64,000 bases of DNA. Origin: Steromphala cineraria (lineage: Eukaryota; Mollusca; Gastropoda; Trochida; Trochidae). Each line of letters begins with the position of its first letter. Positions within the stretch are counted from its first letter, which is position 1. The position numbers were made by a program, and so were the translations under genes. This document shows, piece by piece, positions 1 through 10,600 of this stretch. The notes under the pieces were generated by a model, which saw only the letters and a program-made list of their open reading frames with translations, searched no databases and had not been told where the DNA came from. The DNA lies in NCBI GenBank assembly GCA_916613615.1, contig OU744731.1, forward strand, positions 53,884,289 to 53,948,288. The letters are read 5' to 3'.

Positions 1-984
1 ACCATTGAGCTTTTGATTTTTAAAATAATAATACGAATATGTTTGAGGACATCAGGCTTATGTAAGTGTGTCGCTTCATTAGATATGACACAATCAATAT
101 AATCAAGATCAAAATTTACAAAGTAACTCGATGAGTGTTTCCACAATGGCAAAAAGGGAGACAGTAAAAAACGGCCGAAAATCAACAAAGATATCTTGAA
201 TATAGGAGTTTAATGATTACTTGAAACGTTTTGAATCCTGTATCAATTTATGGGCAGATTAAACAATATTCTAATTCATCAATATGCTTGAATATTTAAT
301 ACCTACAGAACGTTATTTATTCAAGACGATGTCTGGACCTTTAGAAATATTTATTTGATCTTATTAAATTGAGATGAGCATCTCATCATTGCGAGATGGA
401 CAAATATGCATGCTTTGTTTTATATGTAAAATTTAACATAAAAACATGTTATTGTATAAATTCATGACTTCTAGAAATATTGTGACTTTATTACCTGTGA
501 AGGTTTTTTTCCTTGGCAAATTTGTGACTTTATTTCGATCACCTCTGAGATGCATCTATAGCGGGGTTTAGACGTGTCAAAGTCCCTATTTACTAATTCG
601 TTTGTGGGTCAATTCATAATATACGGTGTATATAATGTTATACGAAATTATTTTCAGGATCAGGTCAACTGAATAAAGCCGTCAATCATCTTCAAATAAG
701 ATCACTTTTGAAATTGCATGTCCCTTCTGCTACACCATCGTATGTTGGGGCCATGGGAAGAGAGAAAGACGATTTCAGTATAGATATTGTCGCATTTACA
801 AAGTGGAGATATATTTGTATATTTTAGGTACGCTTCAATCACATATGACAAAATCAACAGGCATACGGGCGATATTACCTAGAAAATTAGAAGAATGAGT
901 ATCGAATCTTAATCTTATCTTATTCAATGACAATTGAAAAGTTTTGTGAATACTCGTTTTATTATTTTCAATTTGTATCAACTG
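1..984. other. AT-rich intergenic, no gene seen
   Basis: No open frame with coding character, no splice-consistent exon and no recognisable repeat was seen on either strand. Stop codons are frequent in all frames. Confidence 0.5.
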
Positions 985-1053
985 AATATGTAATATGTAT
1001 TATGGGCTTAAGGCCTAGTTACAAAATAAACTTGTCTGTCTGTCTGTCTGTCT
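985..1053 (+). repeat. LINE 3' end with (TGTC)n tail
   Basis: A short segment with AATAAA-like sequence (around 1025) runs straight into a TGTC tetranucleotide run (about 1033-1053). This is how many CR1/L2-type non-LTR elements end. A similar end is at 55371-55424. No reverse transcriptase coding remains, so it is taken as a strongly 5'-truncated copy. Confidence 0.45.
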
Positions 1054-1894
1054 TGAATATGTAACCTTATGTCTTACAAAGCGAAACACCTCTAACGTGA
1101 CTATTTTTAGAAACCAATCAATTTAAGGTCACATGATTCATCACGTGACATATTATGACAGCTGTCTCGAACATCACTAGTATATGGGAATGTGAAACCA
1201 TCACTTGAAAATAAGATTTTACTTTTTTACTTGACAGAAAACGCTTATCCTGTAAAAAGTTGTTATACATAGTAAGGAGAGCAGGCCTAACCTCTTCTGA
1301 AGGAAAACGAAATATTTGTTTTATACATAAAGACGAAATGGATTGTGAAATTTTTAAGATGTCTTTCAAGAGTTCTTCAGGTATTGGAGTATGTATAAAT
1401 ATGTAGATATTTATAACAATGTAATAAACATATATCCTGAATTATCTTAAATGCACACAATTACATTTCTTCAAACTGCCTCGACATATGTATAGTGTAA
1501 AGTTGCACGTACATGTTACAAAATTACCAACAATTACAATATCTTTAGTTGACAACATAGGAAATTTATTTAATGAAATCGCCTACAATTGCTATTATTG
1601 TGATACTTTTCCTTTCCGTTAGAACACAATTAATTATAATATCTGATAATGATAACCGTTTAAAATTAATTTTTCTCTATCCACCACCAAAGGTGGTGCA
1701 AGAGCATGTAAATAATACAAGCATCTTAAATATACCGTATATCATGTGAAGATATTTCATGATAATTTCGGTCAGTTCAGAATTTACAATTGTAGTACAT
1801 ATTGACGTGCCTTTTTTATGAATTCATTCATATTATGAATGTTAGGGAAATCACATAAACATTCCGGTATTAAATTGTTCTCATATTGGAAAAG
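1054..1894. other. intergenic, no gene seen
   Basis: Only short, unsupported open frames occur here, such as an 83-codon minus frame at 1118-1369 with no recognisable family. The rest is AT-rich and featureless. Confidence 0.45.
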
Positions 1895-2129
1895 ACGTAA
1901 TACAAACTTTCATGACGAATATTCATGTAATTTGGACAGGTAAAAAAGCGCACGCGGAACAGGGCCCGGGAACCAGGTTGAGCGAGTCGTTGCCAATAAA
2001 TCTATCGAATTTGTGTCCATTTAAGTTGCTACATCCCATACGGCAATGTAAAATTTGCTCGTTTCTCAGTCCGTAATTTTGAAATATTTCTTACTATATA
2101 TAATTTGGTTTTGAACATTTCGTACGATT
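1895..2129. repeat. 235-bp direct repeat, copy 1
   Basis: This segment appears essentially identical to 2752-2986, 857 bp downstream. The downstream copy runs directly into LINE reverse transcriptase coding on the minus strand, so the unit probably represents the 3' part of that LINE. The near identity suggests a recent duplication. Confidence 0.85.
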
Positions 2130-2281
2130 TAATAAAGTTATCGTTCTTAATTATTGGCGTGAATCATTTCCTAAAATAAAGAAGTTGTTCGTCCATAGAA
2201 TTATTCTTGTCAAGATCTCAAAAATCTGATTGGCCTTTTCGTGGCTTATGCTAATAATGGGGCTCTCAAAAAGTCATGTTA
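2128..2281. repeat. 154-bp direct repeat, copy 1
   Basis: Repeated at 2386-2539 with a 258-bp offset. It contains a motif around 2188-2215 (GTTCGTCCATAGAATTATTC) that belongs to a dispersed family seen elsewhere in the window (17776, 23320, 48605, 53370, 58240). Confidence 0.85.
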
Positions 2282-2385
2282 TAATAGGCCTACTTTTAAT
2301 ATTTTAAAATCTATCTTCTCTTGAGATCTGTCACTGTCAAAAGCGGTCATATTAATGCATGCGTTCAGTGTGTAGATTTAGTAAA

Positions 2386-2539
2386 TTTAATAAAGTTATC
2401 GTTCTTAATTATTGGCGTGAATCATTTCCTAAAATAAAGAAGTTGTTCGTCCATAGAATTATTCTTGTCAAGATCTCAAAAATCTGATTGGCCTTTTCGT
2501 GGCTTATGCTAATAATGGGGCTCTCAAAAAGTCATGTTA
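2386..2539. repeat. 154-bp direct repeat, copy 2
   Basis: Second copy of the 2128-2281 unit. Together with the 235-bp repeats the layout is A-B-x-B-y-A. Confidence 0.85.
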
Positions 2540-2751
2540 ACATTTACACTTTACTACAGGATGTTTACATCATAAACACACATGAATATATACATAGTAG
2601 AAGACAAAATTTCACATATAATTATATTTTTTTTAGGCGAAGCGTCGGCTTAACAATATAATTTGTGAACAGATGTTATTATTCTTGTATTCATATTATA
2701 TTTGACAGGGATTTATTACCAAATAAAACAGTATTCAAGTTATGACCATTA

Positions 2752-2986
2752 ACGTAATACAAACTTTCATGACGAATATTCATGTAATTTGGACAGGTAA
2801 AAAAGCGCACGCGGAACAGGGCCCGGGAACCAGGTTGAGCGAGTCGTTGCCAATAAATCTATCGAATTTGTGTCCATTTAAGTTGCTACATCCCATACGG
2901 CAATGTAAAATTTGCTCGTTTCTCAGTCCGTAATTTTGAAATATTTCTTACTATATATAATTTGGTTTTGAACATTTCGTACGATT
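2752..2986. repeat. 235-bp direct repeat, copy 2
   Basis: Second copy of the 1895-2129 unit. It is contiguous with the minus-strand LINE remnant that begins at 2886. Confidence 0.85.
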
Positions 2987-3503
2987 CTGAATTCTTTAGA
3001 GTTTCATCAAGGTTATTCCATTCGACAATAGCGGACGGCAAGATAGAATTTTTGCATATAGGGCCTATCCGTACGACAATTAGGGACCTGAATGGCATTG
3101 GAAATTCTAAATTCATAGAGTGATTGGCGGCATATCGTGGATGGGATAAGCTCTGACAGATAATCAGGAATAAAATTTGAATTCATTTTGTAAAACAGGC
3201 ATTTGATTTTATGGTAATATAGTCTCGTCGACAGTTTTTTTTTTATCAGTGATTTGTACCCTACAGCACCACAAATAGTTCTTAGTGCGTCCAGGTGTAA
3301 TTTTCTCGAGAAGATACTCTTGTGATTTAGTACAGTTATTCCAGATTTGATCGCAGTAGTCAAATATTGGAAGTATAAAGGAACTATAGTTCTAAGACTT
3401 TTTCGTGTTAACCGATATTTAAGACTACGTAAACAATTGATCATTGGACTAATGCGATTAACCATCTGATCTATGTGAGAATGCCACTGATCATACTTTT
3501 GAA

Positions 3504-3696
3504 CATCTTCCTACGCAGAGCCTAAAAGGCCAGTTTCCAAACTGTCATTTTATGCCTTGCTGCATAGCCTTGAGTTTTCTGTGCTTGCTCTCTACTCTGT
3601 AGGGGCACTATAGCAGCACAGAAAAGTAAAGTCTCTGCAGCAAGGCATAAAATGACAGTTTGGAAACTGGCCTTTTAGGCTCTGCGTAGGAAGATG
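3504..3696. mobile_element. 193-bp foldback MITE with 61-bp perfect TIRs
   Basis: Positions 3504-3564 and 3636-3696 are perfect inverted copies (ends CATCTTCC / GGAAGATG). The element is flanked by 9-bp direct repeats ACTTTTGAA at 3495-3503 and 3697-3705. It interrupts the LINE remnant, whose reading resumes on the far side. A 9-bp target duplication with long TIRs fits a Mutator-like non-autonomous element, though this superfamily call is inference. A diverged relative lies inside 60525-60945. Confidence 0.92.
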
Positions 3697-4094
3697 ACTT
3701 TTGAAAGGTTGGACCAAGGTGTTTATGGTTCTCAACGTCTACAATGAATTTGCCATGATTTGGCTAGATTTGGGACAGTTGTAATTCGTTTTCTTGTAAA
3801 CATAATGGTTTCTGTTTTTGCAGGATTGAATGTAACTTTCCATTTGGTTGCCCAGGCTGAAATTCTTTCAAGATCTTTACAAAGCATATTGTTTGCTACG
3901 TTTGCATTGTCTATAGGCCTAATAAAGCGAGGTATCATCAGCAAATAATCTAATATTACATTACATGTCCTTTGTTTACCCAAGTTTACAGTCTAAAATA
4001 TCTCTTCATTTCACAATAAGAGAAGAGAAGCCGCAAACTAAAATAAAGCTTAGTCAAATTCAAGTTACCATTATCGACTGAAAACTTTTTTTCA

Positions 4095-4190
4095 ATAAAT
4101 GGGATGTAGGCTACATCACTGAGATTTGTTGCTGTCACATGTGGCCGAGTCGCGGTGTCACAACCAGACGAGTGTGTGTCAACTCGGAGA
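4095..4190. repeat. 96-bp segment upstream of exon 1, duplicated in intron 1
   Basis: Nearly identical to 5919-6014 (offset 1824 bp). It lies about 170 bp before the start codon of the vertnin-like gene, in the putative promoter or 5' UTR. The intronic copy ends exactly where the foldback at 6015 begins. Confidence 0.85.
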
Positions 4191-4362
4191 CTTCACTGTA
4201 CACGCACTGTGTCATGTAATTGGCAGATGTCAGTCAAAATGACAGGGATTACACGAGGTACTCGGTCGTGACGCGACCGACCGACACTCGAGGGGTACAG
4301 GCGCATGCCCACACCAACCCTCCGCCGAACTGGGTCACTCAGCCCAAACATTGCCAACAAAA
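4191..4362 (+). promoter_or_regulatory. putative 5' UTR / proximal promoter of the vertnin-like gene
   Basis: This CG-richer stretch immediately precedes the first coding exon. No TATA box in a convincing place or defined start site could be seen. The call rests only on position and base composition. Confidence 0.4.
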
Positions 4363-4610
4363 ATGGCTGCCATGGAAGATGGCAGACCGACTGAACAAAC
4401 CCAGTGTCCGCGCCTCGGCAGGCCAAGGAAGCCACCACATGAGAAACGAAGGAAGCAGCAAGAAGCCACAAAATGGAGGGATGCACGCAGAGTGTATTTG
4501 GGGAATTCGTACGATCGATGGAAGAAAGTGAAAAGTCGAATCGGACTGAAGGACTGTAGCCTCGCGTGGCATTTGATGGAGGCTCACGATTCTCATTGTG
4601 TCGAGTGCGG
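4363..4610 (+). CDS. vertnin-like gene, coding exon 1 (AT-hook)
   Basis: The start ATG at 4363 has a strong context (A at -3, G at +4) and gives MAAMEDGRPTEQ. A GRPRKPP AT-hook core at residues 19-25 sits in a run of Lys/Arg, followed by RRVYLGNSYDRWKKVKSRIG and a Cys/His-containing end. The open frame extends a few codons upstream only through a TTG, so the ATG is preferred. The exon ends at a consensus donor (GG|GTGAGT), leaving two bases of a Gly codon that the first base of exon 2 completes. Confidence 0.82.
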
Positions 4611-7600
4611 GTGAGTGCTAACATACATGCACAGGTGATGCCATGGGATAAATCTTTAATAATCATCACTTTTGAAGTGATTATTGTTATGTCGGGGGTT
4701 TAATCAACTGTTGCTGTTGTTTGGAGTTTATTATCGCCTGGGATAGTCCCGCCTGGCACGCAAAGGGGTCAAGATGGCAGCTGCCGGGTCACCGCGACCG
4801 GTCGATTTTAAATTTTAAATTCATTAAATTAAACTTTGATTGTCCTTGAATGGCAATTTATCGCGGAAAAAGATATATTTTGTGGCCAGTGTTATGTGAT
4901 GCAAGCACGAGAGGCGGTTAGGGCGGGAGGACGGTGGTTGAGACAAACAAAAGCCTGCCACCTGCCATTGAGAGAGTGAAGTGTGTGATAAGAGTGGTCA
5001 CGTGCTTGTCGGGAATTATGACCTGTCTGAAGATAGCAAGATAACTGTCATAACGTTATGTCTGTAATAAGCACGTCGGCTATTTAAGTGTAACACACCT
5101 TTATGTGTTTGGAATGTTGAGATAGACATGCGATATTGTAAATAACGAAATCCTTGTCTCGCTTGGTTGATGCAAAAAGTAAACAATGTTTCTTTCTTCC
5201 CGGGATAACACTGTTGCACACTTTCACGCAGTTGGAATACGAGTAGGCTAACTTTTAATAGACTTATTCAGACTTAGTAATGTCATTCATATTTGAAATA
5301 TTCAGACATATTGTGAATTAACTGTATCATTAAATTTTTTATTAAATTTTATATTCTTCTTGGATCATTATCTATATTACCAATACAAAAGTGAGTCATC
5401 AATCTAGAAATACCAATTGCATGTTGATAGTACTGCATTTAATTGTTTTATGATATATTCTCATTAATAAAGTTATTTTGCAAGATGTGAAATCAACTCG
5501 GCTGAATGATTACAAAGAAATCGACGTTTTTTTTTCCGCATCACCTGATAAACGAAAAGATCAGGGAATGTTCACTTTAAAAAATTTAACAGAAAAGTAA
5601 AAGTAAACTAAGTAGGTGTAGAGATGACTTCCTATCTGTGTAATGAAATGACAATATACTGACCTTCACGATCCTTTCCAAAAAAATGTTCAACAATAAA
5701 TTACTTGTAAATGTTCATATTTAATAAGTTAAAAACTAGTGTTACTACATTTGATACATGGTTTGACTCTTGCACATATGTAAGGCTGTTCTTATATTTT
5801 CATTGTAAACTATAAATTATTGTGTGTTTTGACATTGGGATGTCTGATTTTTAGTTCTTACGTCATTTATGATAGTGGCAGTTTTTATAAAAGCTATGTA
5901 TTGTACTGATGCAAAAAAATAAATGGGACGTAGGCTACATCACTGAGATTTGTTGCTGTCACATGTGGCCGAGTCGCGGTGTCACAACCAGACGAGTGTG
6001 TGTCAGCTCGGAGAACATCCTGTCTCAGGGAACAAACGTTACGCTAACTCCACTAATCTGTACCCTGGGCTCAGAAGCTAGATTCGCTCGCGTTGCCCGA
6101 CTTGGGATGTAGCCAATTAAATCATTTTCCCGCCACCTTCTCGATAAAATTTCAACGAGAAAATGTTTTGATTGGCTAGATCCCAAGTCGGGCCGCTCGA
6201 GCGAATCCAGCTTCTGAGCCCAGGGTACAGATTAGTGGAGTTAGCGTAAAGTTTGTTCCCTGAGACAGGATGTTATCCCACGGAATTAGCTTGATGCTAG
6301 AGGATCCAACCTCAGAGTCCGGCGGAGAGCATCTGATAAACACATGAGTGGACAGAGACATACACAAAATAAAATGTCATGGAGATGATGGTTTATTTGT
6401 CATGACATCAGAGTAGTAACTCAGTAGTTGTTTCAAAAGTAAAGAGGATGATGTCAGCTGTGACGTTGACGGAACATGAAGGCATAGTGTATGCCTCATG
6501 GCCCTTTCTACACTTGCTGACTCTACTCCATGCAAAAAAAACCAAACAACAGCTGAGGGTATACAGTAAAACCAACGGTTGCATTCTTTAATACATCAAA
6601 GGATATTTGTTGTGCTAATTGCAGAAAAACTTGATCTGATTTTGTGAAACTTTCATGTTTTGTACAGTCATTTTCTTAGATCAGATTTACAGAAAAAACT
6701 TTTATTCCATTTGTTAAAAATGTATTTGTTTCTGGTCTGACTGATGTTTTTGTTATGGAAAATAATATTTGATTCAATTGGTCAGGGGTATTCTATCTAT
6801 ACTCATGTTTAACATATTGGCAACATTATTTCAATCATTGTTTGAACCTTACTACACTGATTGAGCCTTTTTCTAAGATCTTATTTACAGAAAATTATTT
6901 ATTCTTTTCAAGCTCTACTTTTGGTCACTCTCCATGTTCAAGACTTCTGCTAATGATCTGAATCACTGTATGTGGTGATGTTAAAGTAGTGACATATTTT
7001 CAATATGAGCACTAGTGCACAAATAACTTTTGCCTAGCAACAATTGTTGTAGCGCGGGTTCTCGTATTTTTTCGCCTTTGCCGTCATAAAACCATTGTTT
7101 GTGACATCACTCTAGGCAGCCATCGCAAAGGAAACGGTCTTGGATATTTCTAAGAGATGAAAATGGAATAGAATTGGTAATAAAGAAATTATTACCTTTA
7201 TCCTCAGAAGTGTGTCATATGGTGTTTATGAACTTGTGCAAATGTGTGTATTACCCTCGCTCTAGCTCGGGTAATACAAAAATTCATACTCGTTTTGTAA
7301 AAATTAAGTATGACACACTTCCTCGGGTAATAATCTCTATATATTTCAATGTAATTCAATACATAATTACATGTAACGATTCACTATTTCGGATTATTTA
7401 ATTAATGAATGAATGAAAAACAATATAGTTTTGACAAACAGCTTGATTTTTGGTTAAATAAGCAAAAAAGTCATTGATACTTATCAGGATACAGACATTG
7501 CATTTTTCCATACTTATGTCGTCTGATAAAGTATCATGATTCACAAAAGTCATTATTTCGTCACAACTCTAATTATTTCAATCATTACCAAGACTCTACT

Positions 7601-10600
7601 GCACTGTTTCAGACAATATATCATTATTTCGTCACAACTCTAATTATTTCAATCATTGCTAAGACTATACTGCACAATATCACAATATATCATTATTTCG
7701 TCACAACTCTAATTATTTCAATCATTACCAAGACTATACTGCACAATATCACAACATATCATATTTCGTCACAACTCTAATTATTTCAATCATTACCAAG
7801 ACTCTACTGCACAATATCACAACATATCATTATTTCGTCACAACTCTAATTATTTCAATCATTACCAAGACTCTACTGCACAATATCACAACATATCATT
7901 ATTTCGTCACAACTCTACTTATTTCAATCATTACCAAGACTCTACTGCACTGTTTCAGACGTGGGACAGACTTGGGCTGGCAGGAGGACAACACTCCCCG
8001 GAACTTCTTCCCCCAACTGATCAAGTCCATCAGGCGGATCTGTCTCCAGTATCTGACCTTCCAGCACACGGTCGAGGTCGTGGGGCTCGTCTGTCTGGAG
8101 ATCGACAAGGGCACTAAGGAGAACTTCAGCATCAAGGAGCTCGTCAACAGGCCCATCGGACTCCGGGTGGAGGCTCTGGCTTCTGAACACAAGTCTGCTG
8201 ATAATGACTTTGAAATTGAGTTGGCAAATGATGATGACGAGGAAGATGATGACAACATTGAAGATGACGAAGACGACATGTCTGATGCATATGCTTCAAA
8301 TGAGGAATCTGGTACAGATATACCTGACCATAGGGATATCTACCAAGAGGCAAAGACTGATTTTCAGGAGGATTCAGAAATAAAGGGAGGTAACTCTTCC
8401 AGCTCTGTTCTCCCTGCAGGTGTGAGAGTGAACCACATAGCTAACTGTGATAATGATGCTAGTCAGAACACTCCCGGCTCGTCCGAGGGTGGGGAATCAA
8501 GAAGTGGGAGTTCTAGTCTGAATATTGCTGCTTTATCTTCTATGCAAGACAATCCCTGGGCGTCCAGTCTTCATCTGATTACGGAGAGTGCTAAACTGGA
8601 AGTTCCATGTGTGGAGAGGGGGAGGGAACCAGAGAGTATAGACTCGCCCCTAGACATGGCCGTCGTGAAGCTTGAACAGAAATCTGATACTGAAACTTTC
8701 GCATCTACATCGGATCTTGGAGATACATCTGTTAACCAAGGTCTGACTTCTCATCTACAGTTTTCGGGAAGGTAAAGAATATGAAACTTATTGTCAGACT
8801 ATAAATTGATAATAGAAATAAGTGAATACATTGAAAAATTGGATGAATGTACAAGATCCAATTTATTGAATAATTATTTAAGTCATTTTGATATTTTGTA
8901 ACAGAATTTCAATTATGCCACCGCTAGGACGTAGTCGGAGGTATATAGCGCTCCGCATTTCCGTCAATGTGTCAGCTTTGTTCCGTTTCCGGGCATAACT
9001 TGAAATCTATTTGACTCGGAAACTTCATATTTTGTATATGGTGAAGATGTGCCTTGTATGGGTTACAGTTCCATGGTACCAAAATATTTGGAAATTTAGA
9101 CCAAAATTCTGACATTGTTCCATTTCTGGAGCATAACTTGAAATCAATTTGACTCAGAAACTTCAAATTTGATATGCATGTTACCTATGTGGACCGGTGT
9201 AGATGTGCCTTTTGGGCGAAAAAATTCCAAGGTTCCAAAATTGGCCCAATAACTGCCAAATTTGAACTTTGAACAGTCTCTGAACCATAACTTAGAAACT
9301 ATTTGACTTCATATACCAAATGTGAGATTTTTCATTTCCCATTGATGTGCCTTTAAGGGATTTAAATTCTAGCTCAGCATTACATTTTCAAAGTTTGCCC
9401 AAAACTAATCAAAAGTCCTGACTTTGTTTTATTTCTTTAAATTTTTAAAGCTATGTCTCGACTTCACTTATTATTATGTCCCCCGAAATTTTTCGGGAGA
9501 CATAATGTTTTCACCTCCGTCCGTCATTCCGTCATTCCGTCATTCCGTCATTCCGAAATGCTTTCTATTCCGGGCCATATCTCAAAAACCGTTCAATATT
9601 TTTTCACGAAACTTGGTATGTGCTTAGACCTAGTGATGGAGTGGTGCCTTTTGCTATTTTGGTTATTCTGAATTTTTTTTTTTTCTGGTTTCCATGGAAA
9701 CAATTTGAACTTAGTGCATATTGGGGGAGGCTTTCGTTTCCGGACCATATCTCAAAAACCGTTAAATATTTTTTCATGAAACTTGGTATGTGGTTAGATC
9801 TAGTACTGGAGTGGTGCCTTTTGCTATTTTGGTTATTCTCAATGTTTTATTTGTTCTGGTTTCCATGGAAACATTTTGAACTTAGTGCATATTGGGGATG
9901 CTTTCGTTTCCTGTCCATATCTCCAAAACCGTTCAATATTTTGTTACGAAACTTGGTATGTGGTTAGCTCTAGTGATGGAATGGTGCCTTTTGCTATTTA
10001 GGTCATTCTGAATTATGTAATTTTCCTGGTTTCCATGGAAACAGTTTGTACTTAGTGCATATTTGGGTAGGGACTGTTTCCCGGCCATTTCTCAAAAAGT
10101 ATTCAATATTTTTTTTTACGAAAGTTGGTATGTGGTTAGATCTAGTGGTGGAGTGGTGCCTTTTGCTAGTTAGGTCATTCTGAATCATATAATTTTTCCT
10201 GGTTTCCATGGCAACAGTTTCAACTTAGAACATATGGAGGGATGACCATTTCCGGGCCATATCGCAAAAACTATTTAATATGATTTTACGAAACTTGGTA
10301 TGTGGTTAGACCTAGTGGTGGAGTGGTGCCTTTTTCTATTTTAGTTATTCTGAATTATTTTTCTGGTTTCTATAGAAACAAGTTGAACTAGGTGTATATG
10401 GGGGGTAGGGTCTGTTTCCATACTTGAGCTTAAAAACTATTCTAAGCTTGATATGTGGTTAGAACTACTGGGGGAGTGGTACCTTTGGCTACTTTGGTTA
10501 TTCTGAATTGTTATTTTGCTGGTTTCCATGGAAACAATTTGAAAATTGTACATAATGGGGGTAGGGTCACTTTCGGATAAAATGTTAGCGGGGGACATCA

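Larger units (their letters stand above)
2742..3990 (-). pseudogene. non-LTR retrotransposon (LINE) reverse transcriptase remnant
   Basis: Read on the minus strand, several broken frames give the later part of a LINE reverse transcriptase. First comes an FADD catalytic box (LFADDTSL, about 3950-3925), then the segment DLERISAWATKWKVTFNPAK with TETIMF after it, a KHLG-type motif, HSHIDQMVNRIS, and an LHLDALRTICGA segment. The C-terminal ILPSAIVEWNNL motif lies around 3050-2980. A foldback MITE (3504-3696) is inserted near the end of the palm/thumb region, and frameshifts and stops separate the frames. The C-terminal motifs are of the kind common to CR1/L2-like LINEs; the exact clade was not resolved. 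It is inactive. Confidence 0.8.

Noticed and set aside
4193..4669. 158-codon minus frame over exon 1
   Set aside because: Antisense to a spliced, phase-consistent exon; no domain or splice partner.
7899..8279. Poly-Ser 126-codon minus frame
   Set aside because: Antisense shadow of the acidic tract in vertnin-like exon 2.
9620..9967. 115-codon Phe/Trp-rich frame resembling a membrane protein
   Set aside because: Product of the 170-bp tandem repeat; frame breaks between units.
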